A DNA stretch of 64,000 nucleotides, taken from contig OU015525.1 of assembly GCA_907165065.1 (NCBI GenBank), positions 41,956,037-42,020,036 on the forward strand, written 5' to 3'. The stretch comes from Caprimulgus europaeus (lineage: Eukaryota > Chordata > Aves > Caprimulgiformes > Caprimulgidae). The notes beneath the pieces were generated by a model, which had not been told where the DNA came from, did no database searches, and worked only from the letters and a program-made list of their open reading frames with translations. Position 1 is the first letter of the stretch; each line of letters opens with the position of its first letter. The position numbers and the translations under genes were made by a program. Below, in pieces: positions 35,984-49,700 of this stretch.

Positions 35984-38900
35984 AACAAGCTTTTCAAGTC
36001 AAACAGAGATTATGTTTAAAAATAAGCAGTAATTCATCTGAATTAAGAACATTATGTATTTACCACAGACGTAACATTTACATCATGAATTGTAGTGCTA
36101 GGAGCATCTCTTTAGCAGCCTATTCTTAACATGCGTCTTTTCCTGTTACACATACAGTTTCAACATTTTTGCTACCCCAGGACAGCAAAATCTGTAGGAT
36201 CAAAATCTTATTTTTTTGGTGAGGAAACAGTAGCATAACAGTGATAATGGTTTTAGGCACACAGCCACTGAATAGTTAGATCAGACTTCTGAACAAAATA
36301 GAGTAAGCTGAAAAGCCATCAAGCTTGCAGCCATGGCATTCAGTAGGGAAAGTCATTAATCTTACTTCTGAATTTCCTCAGGAGTAATGTCTGCAGACCT
36401 TTGATAACAACAGTCAGGCTTGGCAAACAAGTGTACTTGCTTGAGTCATGACAGGATTTCACAACCTACCCTTTGCCAGACCTAGCCCTATGATTTCAGC
36501 CAAGCACATCAGTCGAACAGAAATATATCATCTTTGTCTCACCCTTTCTCAAAAAGGGCCTCTCAAAAGACTCACCATGGTGTGGTTACCCCAAATCCCA
36601 TTCTCCTGTAGTATTTGTTACTCCACTTGAAATAAGCCAAACCATCCTCATCTCCCAAATAACCGTACCCCACTGTCAAATGAAAAAGATGTTGCTGTGT
36701 CTGATTATTAGTTCTAAGTCACCAGCACTGAGCTCTGAAACCAAAGGACACAACTTTTAGGTATTCCGAAGTATACACTACTAAGTCTGTTAACTTCATT
36801 ATTACTTGGTTCTCATTCTAGTACTCTGCACAACACCAAGGGCTTCCCTACGATGACCAAGCCTGATGCTTGACCACTCCAATGGCAAGTGAAAGACAGT
36901 AAGGAAGAGCTGCTTTTCAACAGGCAGAGGCATGGAGTGAGCCAGTACTGAGGGTTGTGGGATTAAAAAAAAAAAAAGCCCACAGAGTTTTAACATCAGT
37001 GTACCCACTAAACTTCTCTTTACAATCTTTCCTTTAGTGCATACAAATCATATAAAGACCTTTAACAGGTGCATAGCCAAAAAAAATCACTTCAGATCTT
37101 ACTTCACCTCTTCATAAATTCCTTCACTTTAATATGTACGATATATACTAAAAATTATTTAAAGTAACTCTTAACCACTTCATATAAATACATTTCTTCA
37201 CACAGATCAATTATTTGTTAAAAGCAACTATCAACATCTCTTTCTGCCTGCATCAGACATCTCTAGATGCATTTTAGGGTACTTCTAAGATGACCCAACC
37301 CAACAGGTTGGGTAATGGTCATAGGCTCAGAAGCAGTATCTTGTCTGCTCAGCTGCATTAAGTGACTGTTAAGTCCTACAGGTTTCTCTATGTGACCTGG
37401 ACTGAGATACCTCTACTGTTTTCAAATGTATGAAAAAACATAAACATTAATACTAATACTACTGTACCACTGAACTTTGAGAAAGTCTTTCTAAATCTCC
37501 CAAATGCAGTGCTCTGGGGAAGTGTACTCCTTGAACTCAAGGGGAGTTACTTTCTACAGCTGTGATGATGGTATGAATGTAGAACAAAACCCATCAGGCC
37601 TCATACATTTGTTTATAGTGGTGGGTTTTACCCTAGTGGCATCTCTCAGGTTCAGTTATTGAATTCAGCTTTTAAATTTTTTAGTGCACAGATTGCCTTA
37701 CTTTTTACTCCAGCATTATATTTTCTTGACTAACAAAGTCATTGCAAGCAACATATTAATTAAAAACTGCCTGTTTAATAACATCTGCTTGCCATGATGG
37801 CTTAAAAACCCTGGATTCTTTTAAAAATGTTTATATATAGACTGGCTGCTGAGCTATACATACTGCAGCAAGTCTTCCACCTGCTGGACAAAAGACAGCA
37901 CAAAGCTTCCTTAACAGGAAACAGATGCAACAAATATCTGTGAGCTACACAATGACTAAAAAAAAAAAGGCAACATCAAGGTTCCCCTGTTCTTGTCTAA
38001 GTACATTAAGTAAATAAACAAAGGTGCAAATGCAGCCATATGATTAAAAGGATACAAAGAGGTCAAGCATTTGTTGCCAAGGAGAACCTGTTCTACTTTT
38101 CCAATATTCCTCTTTTAACAAAGTACCCCTACAAGGTCTCTTTATTTGTGCTTTTACAAAGGACTTGCATTACTTGAAACTGAAATACTACAGGACTTCT
38201 GCCTTTTGGGCTGCGCTGAATTGATAACTACCCTTATAAAGCAAGTAGAGAGATTCCCCTCTTTGTCTTCTTTCTCTAGCTCAGGTGGTTGGCTAAATCG
38301 GAATATCACATATTCTGTGATCCTAAACCAGCTGAGCAATTGTCAGATCCCCATGTCCTCAAGCAGATTCAGACTGGATGCCAGGCTAAGCACGGAGGGC
38401 ATTTTTACTCCTGGACCTGCTGGGAGGGAGGACTGTTCCCCTGCTGCTCTGGGGACAGGAGGGTCACCTCAGTGACTGGGGGGGGTCGATATGGCATGTT
38501 GCTGAACCTGTATCTCAAGAAGATATGAAAAAGCCTTTCAGCAGGGTATACCTCTGTACCAAACCACAGGGTGCTGCCTACCGATTCAAAGAAACAGGAA
38601 CATGATCTTTGCTAAAGTTCACTTAGTTCTTTCAAAGTTTTTTTACTACATAGCTTCCTTTCAGACTCCCAGCAGCATTCTTCCATGAGGTATTGCGTTA
38701 GCCTTGAGCAAATCAAGGATGCAAACAGAGAGGCTGCTTTGGTGTTATCCACTCTCCTCTAAAACCTACACATCATCAAGGTGGGGGGAGGTCATGAAGT
38801 TGCAACTAAAGATAGGAAAAGGTGGGTTACAAAATCTTGTGGGAGTGTTCAGAGATTTTAAATGGGATTAGCAGACATTACCACTAATGAGACCTGAGCC

Positions 38901-40241
38901 ATAATATGGGCTTTGTAGTTTCTAGATCTGGATAACAAAAGTTCGCAGAGAAAATTTATACTCATTACACCACTCTTAGCAATAACAAATATAAACAAGG
39001 CTCAGTGTTATGAAATTTATGTCCAGAAATTAAAGACCAAACAAAAGATACAAATGAAGCTGTTTGGAGAACCCTTATTTCATGTTATCAAAGGTACCAC
39101 AAAACAGTCATTGGCATATATATGTACACACATGCATGCACATGCGTATAGAGATGCATATATGTATCAAATGTTTTGAAGAGTTTCACAAAGCTAAATA
39201 TAGTTTAGTGAAAATAGTTGCAAGAAAATATTTTTTAAAAAGCACAGTAATTTGGAAATGAGCCAGTTGCCCAAGAAACCACAGTCCAAGAGAAAAGTAA
39301 TTTTTAAAGTAAATAGAATTATACCGAAGACAAATAATGACAATCATAAAAACCAACAATCGAAGAACTGTGATGAGAAAAGACTGGCAATGATCTTTAA
39401 GTAAAATATTAATAAAGGCACTGTAACAGTGTTACTATAAATCCTCAGTGATAATGTGGACAGAGCAGAAATGTACAATTAATAGTTCACTAACCTATTT
39501 TATACATGGATAATAAGATCTAGTCATACCGTAAGATCGATGAAATTCTATTTTATTTCAGTGGTAAGGAAGGAGACTTCTAGAAAAAGTTGGACTTCTT
39601 ACTGAAGTTGGAAATTTTTTTATGATCAGGTTGGGACTGTGAGTTAGAAAAACAAGTGGCAGAGAAATTCTGAAGAATGCTTAATGATTTTTGGGTCAGA
39701 GAAAGCCATGAAAGATTCAGGACACTGAAAGAAAGCCAGTCTGTGTCACTATTAACAAATATAATTGGGATAACTTCAATACTGCAGGGCCTGCCAGCCT
39801 CTTAAAAATCCTGGATAAAATAAAACAGTGCCTGTAGCAGGACTCAGTCAATAAAAATGCTAAGAATGGTAATTACATGCCAATTTATGTATGTTTACAT
39901 TAGATCATGGCAACTGGTTTGGTGGATTTTTTGATGGCATTACAAGTCTGGCTGATAATAACAAATACCATCAGTGCAACATATTCAGATCATCAAATGA
40001 AGGCTTTGTCATACCTGCTCCACTCATACTCTGTGCTGGCCAACCAAAGGCCAGGCTGGCTGTGTAATTCTCATTCTGCAAGCGGTGGCATGTGCTTATA
40101 AGCAGTTTACTGCTCGGCACTGGACTAACATAGCTACACAGTATCTGGACATAAGCTGTGTTTTTAATAGGATTCCATAGAATTAGTTCTTATCTTCTCC
40201 AATTTAACACTTCTAGAAGAAAACAAAGTCATTACAGAAGA
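35984..40241. other. AT-rich intergenic DNA without recognised genes
   Basis: No gene or clear repeat was recognised apart from A tracts (36966-36977, about 37960) and the alternating purine-pyrimidine tract at 39114-39150. Confidence 0.6.
39114..39150. repeat. Alternating purine-pyrimidine tract, 37 bp
   Basis: A strict R-Y alternation over 37 bases (GCATATATATGTACACAC, then ATGCATGCACATGCGTATA). It mixes TA, CA/TG and GC steps and so is not a simple microsatellite. It is a candidate Z-DNA-forming segment. Confidence 0.85.
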
Positions 40242-40302
40242 TGGGGGTTGGACTAAATGACCTTTAAAGGTCCCTTCCAACCCAAACTACTCTGATTCTA
40301 CG
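40242..40302 (+). mobile_element. CR1 LINE 3' tail fragment
   Basis: It carries GGGGGTTGGACTAAATGACC, AAAGGTCCCTTCCAACCC and a terminal ACTCTGATTCTACG. This is a very short plus-strand CR1 3' end. Confidence 0.8.
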
Positions 40303-43300
40303 TGAAGACTAGAGAGAAGGCAAATAACAGAAAGGGTAGAGTTCACTGATACAGAGCAATCAAAATCACATGGTAACGTGGCCACAAGCAATCCCAATGC
40401 ATTTTAAGATAAGCAAATGTAGTCATGCATAGGAACAAAGACAATTAATTCTGCTCTGGTAATCAGAAACACTGAAAAGGATCATCAAATGGACATGGAT
40501 TTTTAGACAATTCTGTGCCTAGAGGAGCTACTGGAGATGTTTAAAAAGAAAAATATGAAGCAGGAGCAGAAAATAGGAGCACAGAAGTTCCATTATCTCT
40601 GTGATTGGCAGTGCTGCATCTTCTTTTAGAAAAGTATAACCCGTTTTCAAGTTAATATGTTGAAAAGAGCACTGATCAGCTACAATGACATCAAAGACAA
40701 GTACAGGAATGATTCAAAGGTTTGATGGTGCAGGACTCCAGAGACACCATCTTTTCAGCTTAACAGAGAAAAGATGAAGCAATGATTTGATCACATTCTT
40801 TAAGTGCCATGAAATACGGAAAACACTGACACTACAACATTTCTTAGGCTAGCAGCAAAGATACAGCAAGACCCAATGACAGGAAGTCAAAGCTAAAAAT
40901 TGAGAAGAGATAGAATACAAATGTTAATAATGACTGTACTTACCTGTTAGTTGAAATAATTTTTTTCCCAATATTGAATAGTGAATATCTAAGACTGTAA
41001 GCTTATTCTGAATATTGCACTTCTAGAAAACATTAATACACTGTATCATGTATTATTCAATTCTATGTTAGTATAATTTTCACTACAGGACAGTTTTAAA
41101 ATTATTATTAGATTAACAGTATCGCATTGTATTATATCTAATTGTCAATTACATGAAGTCACCTTATTTTATTAAAATAGACAAATGGTAATAGCATTTG
41201 TAAAAATAAATGGATTCAAGATGCAAATGTCTAGATAAGTTCTCTGTCAAGGTACAGTTCAATTTTTGACCAAAAACTACTAACAATCTCAGACAGTTGA
41301 TTGTTTTTTTCTTAGACTTCCAGAACAAACCATCCTCAACCACAGATGAGATCTGGAAAACAATACATTTTAACAGAGGGGGAAAAGCCCTTAGAATAAA
41401 ATGCTTGGGAAAGGTTAGATGAAGGTTTTGCTGTACAACTCATAGAAAAAACATACTGGGAAGATAACAAGTAGTGTAAGCAGATAAACATACTGATTTA
41501 CACACCTCAGGTAGCTAAAACTCTCAGTCTTTCATTTGCAGAAATAAAATTAAATACCTAAAACATTTTCAAATCTCATAATGTATCAAGACGTGTGCAC
41601 TGAATGCATTAAAATGCTATTTACCAGCAATTATTTGCATCACTTTGTAAATTCTAAATTAAAGTCAAAACAAAAAAGGTTAAAATTAAAATATCATTCC
41701 TGTCCTCAAAGATCAATTGTTTGGCCTTTTTTAAACTTCCTGTTTTGCTGTATAGGAACTCTTCTTTATCACACTCGATTCACGGAACATGCCATTATTG
41801 TTTTGCTTTGCTTTACTCCCCATCAGCAAAAAAATACTGCACCTGAACAAGACACTAAACTCCTTTTCCATGCATGTTTTCTCACAGAATAAACTGACAT
41901 CAGTAGATTGTTTGCTTTTAACCCTGACACCTCCTCAACCTATTTTTGAAACAAATCTTATTTTAGGATGTCCTGACTCTGATACTAAATTGGAAACCCT
42001 GGTGTGAATTTTATAGAACACTATTTCCTTTTATAGAGGATGTTCACAGCTAATCTGTCATCTACAGGGCAGACAGAGGCCAGAAGGCTCGGAAACCAAG
42101 ACAGGTGGCCTAGCAGGAGCTTGAAACCTAAACTTTTTTGGCATTTTGTGCTAAATTAAATCGCAAGGAATCTGACTATTTTTTCACTGTACCTTGTTTA
42201 ATTAACACTATAAAAAAAAAAGGTCTGTAACAGAAGAGGAAAACATTGATCAGAAAAATTGTATTGCAAAACAGTTCTTTCCCCCAGATAAATAAGAACA
42301 ACAAATTCCCCACTTCCCACAGATCTTTTCCCAAGCAGTTACACCAGGAAATGAAGAATCTGGGTTTGTTCACGCTCCTTGTCCCAGCCCTGCAAACACC
42401 CACTTGTGCTTCTATGTTTTCAACATGTTTTTAAAAACAAAAAAAGTCAGCAAGTGATGCCGATACCCCTTCATTCTATTATTATTAATAATGTAATTGA
42501 ATAAAATTATTATTCTACTGAGTATAACTTTTTAATCATTAAGGACTATTAGTTTTGTACATTGCCATCTGACTCAATGTACATGCAGTGCTTGGTATCA
42601 TTGTCACCAAAGCAGCCATAAGTGGAAGGTCTTTGACTCCTCCCTTTCCATAGGACATCAGCCATCTCTAGGAGACACATCATATGTAGAACCTCACTCT
42701 TTATATCCTGATAAGACAGAGAGATTTTGAAAGCAAAACACAGTTCATCCTTGTGCAGACAAGAGAGCATGGAGATATGGGACCTAAGTCTGTAGGAGCA
42801 ATCTTGAGTCGAGAGCAGCAGCAGAGAGAAATGGGTTACAATAGTCTACATGGAGCTACTGTGCCAAGATTGTATTTAACTCCCTGAGCTAGTTTGTTTA
42901 GGCAGGAATGAGGAACATGATTTCTACTGAGCCCCACAACATGCAACATATGTATTATCAAATTATGAAGTTAAAGTCTCCTCTTGCTCCCAAGTTTAAC
43001 AAAAAGATGTGGAGCAGCAGCAAGTCCTACTTTAGACTTACAATGAGGCATGAACTACTCAGCTCAACACTTGCAAATTTACTGCATCCACAGTCTCAAA
43101 TACCAGTTCAATAAGGAGTGTGGGGTTTTCCCACAACCCATCAGAACAGTATGGAACGCCTAAATATGCTCCAACAGCACATTTGCTCCTTCTCTTTCAC
43201 ATCAGCCTTCCATTATATTGAAGTTCTTCATTTAGGGGCCCAATTTGACTTTGAAGGCATCAGTTAGCAAGTCTTCACAGAAAAATTCCTTCTGAAGGCA

Positions 43301-46186
43301 ATGCTTCACAGACAAGCATCAGGCTTTAACTTGCTTAACAACTGTGCTGAACTCAAACCTAAAGGAAGAAATGCTGCTAAAATACAACCCAGAGCAGTTA
43401 ACTTAGTGAAAAATTTCCTATTTTGAACACAGTAATACTGTTTTCTACTATTATCATATTAAAGGTAGACACCAACTGAGCATTTGGGGAAGGAGCTTGC
43501 AAAGCACAGAAAGATAATACAGATGTCTGTGTTTATCTGAATGTCTGCAAATGGGATGGTAGTATCTGTGTCAGTAAAAATAACTGCCACTACACAAAAT
43601 CACTGTTCAGCTGCATTATAGTGTTTTCATTTATTATCTACAATATATAAACTATTTTACTAAAAACAATACACACTACATACAAACAAAGCAAAGAAAA
43701 AATAGATAGTATGCACATTTTGAAAAAATTCCTGGCTTTCTGCTCCTAGCAATTTCTGTCTTCTCAGACATGTAAAATAAACATAGCCAGACCGATTTCA
43801 GCTTTTTTATGGTTTATCACTCACAGTCCCAAAATCTGCATGTACAGAGAAAAGATATCAAGAATAAAAAAATTTTCCCTACTTAATTTTTCTACACTAT
43901 CCCACCTGTTAGCAGTTTCTCACAGGAGAATCTTTTTTTCTTAGAAGGATTACATTATTTAACTTTTCATTTTGGACTTCTGCGAATAACGCCAAATGAA
44001 ATATTTTGTCTATCTAAAAAATGCTGCAGCATTCTGAAAATGCACCTTCTTAGACAACAGTTTTTCAACACTAAGTTAACTTCTGCTTTTAACTTGGGAG
44101 GCTTCTGAATAGAAGAATAGGGTGTCTAGCATAGATGGAAGACAAAGTTTATGAGCATCAGAATCATGATACTTGATCCATAAATGCTGCACTATGAGGT
44201 TTTTTGACTGTCCCTCCTCCCAGTGGTCCTGTACTCATTTTCTGCACAAACTTCTTCATTGCTTCTTTAAGGTATTACGAGTTCTACTACTAAAAAAGTC
44301 CTGTAGTGATTCTAGACTTTCTATTCACTGTATTTGCAGCATCCTATTTTATATATTATATATGTTATCTTGAAACATGTTTTTAAAGCAATTAAATATA
44401 ATTCATCAGCAATTACATCCTTATTTTGAATTGGCATATCCTTTGTTAATTAGAATAGTCCCCTAATACAATCTTGCCAAGTATTTTAGCTCTGGAGCTT
44501 GTGAGCCCCTAAGCTATCATCAGCTCCACAAGTTTCTTAATTTACACCTGCTGAGATAGGATCAGCAGACTTGGGTTTATTTAAATGAAAATTTCTGTTT
44601 GGATTACAGGCTGAAGCTGCCTACCCATGGGTGTACACACCGGGATAAACAGCCACCATAGGTGGCCACTCTCCAATTGAAAAAATTGTCTGCACAGGTA
44701 AAAGAAAATAAATGAAGGTGTAATACAAGACAAGATTTGCATTTACTGTATTTCAAACAATACAAAACTAATTTTGTTAAATTCAGAGTTACATTCCCAT
44801 AAGATTATAAAGCTCTTTAAAGATAAGGCATTGTAATGATGTGTGTCTGTCTGTGTGAGAACAGTTATTCATAGACCAAAGCTTTCAAAACTGACTAGCA
44901 TTGTTAGCCTATTTGTATCCATTTAATGCCTTACTTTCAGAACAAGTGTTCATTTTTGAGAAAAATGAATCAGACAAAACGATTTCCACATGTACATGGC
45001 ATAAATGCAGCTGAGTATTTTAAAATCAACAGGAACTCTATTTTCAGGTTTCTTATTAATAAGCTTTAACTTGAAGGCTAGTTTTCAGTGAATCTTTCTA
45101 GTAGGAAGAATCAAGAAGTCTGCTATCCATTAATTATGAAAAAAAAAAAATCCAGAAAATACTCTACTGCTGTTTTTTAAAAAATAAAGTTATCAAGAAA
45201 AAAAAAAACAGAAAATATCTCTGTTTTGTAATCAAAAGAAGGAATCAAGTATTATAAAGTCAAGTTTCCAACTAAAGAAATCTGCATTAAGTAAAACTTT
45301 TCATGATATAATCACCTCTTCTGCAAATGCATTTACGATGAAAACAACTAAATTAATCCAATTTAAGATGTTTGGATTACTCTTCAGAAAATGTACTCCT
45401 GACTTACACTTCCTCCAAATTTAAATATTCCGTTGCAACTGGCTATGTCAGATACTTGATTATACTGTTGGTTTTTCTAATATGAATCTACTACCATGTT
45501 TGATTTAGAGATTTGCTCCCTACTGCAATGTATTTAAGTAAAGCTGGCAACTAGGAACATAACATGATAACCTGTCCATGTGAAAAGTTAAAATCAACAA
45601 TTACAAAGCTTTTGGTTGTGAAAACAACCAGTAAATCTTCAGGCAAGCCAATAACATCTTCTTCTATTTTCTCACCAATTAAGTGAGATCCTCTTTCCTA
45701 GTCTGAGGTGCATGTAGGTTATCAGGCGTGTGTGTGCTTTTAGGATTAGTCATGTTCACGGCAATACAATTGCCTCAAGGAACTGGGAAGAGTTTGCACA
45801 GTCCAAGTCCAGCTTCTCCATGTTCCATTTCTCATACCACAAAATTCTACACAGCCATTTGATTTCCACTGACTGCTGCCTGAACATTCACCTACAGCAA
45901 TAATGATGAGTCATGGCTAAAGCGTATCAGACCAGGTCAGTGTCTCTGGCTCTAATATATACTAAACAGAATGACTTACCATAAGTCAACTCCATTTCTC
46001 AATCTGATTCACCATGCATGACTGTGGAAAAATTCACAGACACATGGAGGTAGAGTCAATAAAAACATCCACAATGGGCAGGCTTTATCAGCAGTGGAAA
46101 ACAATTCTAGGACTGCCATATTTTTTCCCTGCAATTCGCTAATTATTTTTCTTTCTAAAGAACTCTTACTGCAGTGGTCCTATAAC
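40303..46186. other. AT-rich intergenic DNA without recognised genes
   Basis: No gene or RNA could be supported. The 103-codon plus-strand frame at 41581-41892 has no recognised motif. A/T-rich low-complexity sequence is common (for example 42478-42520 and 45140-45215). Confidence 0.6.
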
Positions 46187-46728
46187 CACAAGAAATAGTG
46201 TGGCCAGCAAGACTAAGGACATGATTGTCCCCCTGTACTTGGCACTGGTGAGGCTGCACCTCGAGTACTGTGCTCAGTTTTGGGCTCCTCACTACAGGAA
46301 AGACACTGAGGTGCTGGAGCATGACTGATGAAGGGGCTGGAGAAAAAGTGTTATGAGGAATGGCTGAGGGAACTGGGGTTGTTTAGTCTGGGGAAAAGGA
46401 GGCTGAGGGGAGACCTTATCACTCTCTACAACTATGTGAAAGGGGATTTTAGTGAGGTGAGTGTCAATCTCTTTTCCCAAATAACAAGCAATAGTATGAG
46501 AGGAAACAGCATCAAGTTGCACCACAGGAAGTTTAGATTGGATATTAGGGAAAATTTCTTTACCTAAAGGGTTGTCAAGGTGGAGTCACCATTCCTGGAG
46601 GCTTTTAAAAGTCATGTAGATGTGGCACTTAGCTACATGGTTTAGCTGTGGACTTAGCAGGGCTAAGTTTATGGTTGGACTTGATGGTCTTAAAGGTCTT
46701 TTCCAACAAAAAGAATTTTATGATTCTA
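46187..46728 (+). mobile_element. CR1 LINE, 3'-terminal fragment (about 540 bp)
   Basis: It begins within the C-terminal part of the CR1 ORF (GTGTGGCCAGCAAGACTAAG, CTGCACCTCGAGTACTGTG, TTTTGGGCTCCTCACTAC) and runs through GAGGCTGAGGGGAGACCTTATC to a 3' end with GACTTGATGGTCTTAAAGG and ATTTTATGATTCTAAGG. A deletion removes part of the segment after GGTGCTGGAGCATG. Remnant frames at 46292-46567 are decayed ORF2 sequence, not genes. Confidence 0.93.
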
Positions 46729-49700
46729 AGGACATACTCTTCTCTGTATGACAGAAACCCTCTACAAGAGACTGACAGCTAACAAAGGTACCAAGTACTT
46801 CTTTTATAGGCACTAAATAATGGAAAATAATCATCCAATAAATTTTCCAGGTAGGCTGTAGTGGAAAAAAAATATGAGAGGTGATTTTTTAATGTTTTTA
46901 TACATATACATGCACACTCCTTTCCACGGTAATGCATACAGAAAACTGCAGTCTTGCAATACTTAGTTTTGCTCCCTAAATGTTTCCATATACCATGACT
47001 CCTCTTAAGTAGGTATGAATTGAGTATTATTCTCCCTTCAATTACATCTCTGACTTTCATCTACAGGCTTATTCCAGTCACCAGTTATGGCTGGTCTCTG
47101 AACTGCAATCTTTCTGAGGTGAGAGGACCTTTATATTGGGTTTGATTATGCAGTATCTAGGGTGGAGCTGTCATCTGGTTGTCCTCTACCAAAATGCAAA
47201 TGATAATCTTAAAACAATTACATTATATGAGTAAAATACAAAATCCAAGCCAATTTTGTTCAGACAATTTCCCATTTGCTGTAGAATATAAATTCAGAGT
47301 CTCATCTTTGCTTTAGAAAAAATTTCATTTTAAATTTGCAGAAACAACCATGCAATAGATGACTCTAATTTTCTGACTTTATGCTACAGAGATTGGTGAG
47401 CCTGGGTATGCTCTAAGGGCAAGGTGTGGTCCTGAATGTATGAGTCTTCACATTAATTAAAATATTAATATAAAATATTAATTAAAATGAAAGTACTAGT
47501 ATGAAATGGAGTCATATGGAGCATATCTTGCAGGAACAGATGATGGTGATTCAGCACCATGTGACGCTCCCTGTGAAATAATATATGAACTATTTAATAA
47601 ACTAATTTCCATAAAATTACACATCACTTCACGAACCACACAGTACGTTACATTCTCTATCACTGCCAAGGCTAGGTGCCTGCTCCTGTGCATGTGTTCT
47701 CAGGATGAGAAAGAGTGAGTGACGTTACTGAAGGTTACTGATGGATGAAATGTGGAAGATGTCTGAGGGGGCTGAACACTCGAGATTAAGTTAGAGGAGG
47801 AAGTGAAAAGGGAGGTGCAGGAGTAGTTTGCCATACAGCTGGGTGAGGGGAATGCCTGTGAGGAGCCAACAAATAGGAACTCCCTGTGGTGTTCAGGTGC
47901 TGCACCTAGTACCGTTCTCTTCCTGCACAGTCTGTTGCTAACTGTTCCCTCAACCGTTCCCAACTCAAGAAACAAGAGAGCAGCTCTACTGTCATACCCT
48001 GATAACACATTTTGAGAACCTCATGCTGTTTTGTTAATAAAGGAAAATATCAAAATGCATGTTATGACAATCTCTGAAATACTGTTTGCTCACAATTACT
48101 ATATTTTATATTGTCAAAGCAATTGCTTACATCTAGTATAATTCCATTTTCACTGAAAACACTAATTAAGTGCTTTTTAATTGTGCTTTATTTATGTTGA
48201 GGGGAAATAAATTGAGACAAATCATTTTGCCTTGCGGCTGAGGAGAACAGCTTATTACCATCCTTTCATTTGTCAGTAGACACTGAGCCCTCAATCTCTA
48301 CTCACAAATGTTTCCAAACCTCTGCCCCCACTCCTACCTTATCTCTCTCTCTCTTCAAGAGTGGTGTGCAAACATGGATGTAGTAGTCACCTGAGGTCTC
48401 ATAGCTACTTCGTATAGTGAAATAATTAACTCTTGCATGTCCACACATGTTCTTCTCCATGCTTGCCAAGGTGACCTCTGCTTTTTTTCACAGCAGCTTT
48501 GTTGACCCAGATTATTCAGAATGTGATGAGAAAATAAAGATATTAAAGTAATATATTTTATTTCATGCTGCAGGGGACTAGGGATATAACTGCAGTCAGT
48601 TATTACATCTCAGCTGAGATGCAGTAATTACCTACTAAGGAACAGCAATTGCTCAAACTGTTCTGACTGAATCATTCATAACTCCCAGTATTCCATTATA
48701 TGTGACTTGGTTCACATGCCACTGTTGCCTTCAGATTCTCCCCATTCTCTTTGTTAACAACATCCATAAAGTCAGTTATTATTTTCTTTATATTTGTGCA
48801 TTTATTAATTGTGCTTTTCTTAATTGAGTTTCTTCTTGTTAATCTCAGGCTATTTCTCCAAATTACCAGGACAATTTTAATTTCTAATTTTATCTTTATA
48901 ATGCTTTCCTAGGTTGATAAAATCCAGAAATTTTGTTAAGTATAGTCTATATTCATCTAACTCATTAGAAGTACAAAATGAAGAAATGGGCCCGTAAAAG
49001 GATTCCATCTAAAATAAGTTTTCAATTTATAAGTGAAGGTACTGATAACTTCTCTTAACTGTGATTTAATTTGGATCACATCTCCTCAATTTGAGAGAAA
49101 GTAACATATAACAACATCAACAGTTCTACTATTATCAAGCTATATCTACTGCTTCTCCATAAAACACTCAACCACTTACTCTGCTGATGTAGGAAAACAT
49201 GTTGAATTGACAAAATTTGTTCTTGAAAAATCTGTTTGCTTTCCTTTGTCTTTATCCTCTCACTACTTGTAATGTAGTATTAATTGTTTGGTTTAATAAC
49301 TTTCTGGTTATCAAAGTTAGGCCAAATTATTTGCAACCCTCCAGGTCAGGCTTTCCTTAAGAAAAATACTGTTTGTTCTTTTCCATTCTAGGGAATATTC
49401 ATCAGGATAGTAACATAGAATGTCATGATTACTCACCAAGTTACTTCCAATTTTGGGGTTTTCCACCATTAGTTTCCATTAGTTCCAACATCATTATTTT
49501 CAGAAAATTGCAGATTGCATAACTATCACTTTTGAAAATTTTACTACACCTAGCAGCATAAAACTATTGATTTAAAGGCCTAGAAAGACAAAAGCCAATT
49601 ACATTCCCACTTAAATAATTTTCCCCTCAGTTCTTGACTACTGTTATTTTTTCCATTAGTTATCCTTCCCCAGTGCTTTGTATTTAAGATGCTATAAATA

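Noticed and set aside
41581-41892. 103-codon plus-strand frame
   Set aside because: No motif or family resemblance; low-complexity AT-rich codon use.
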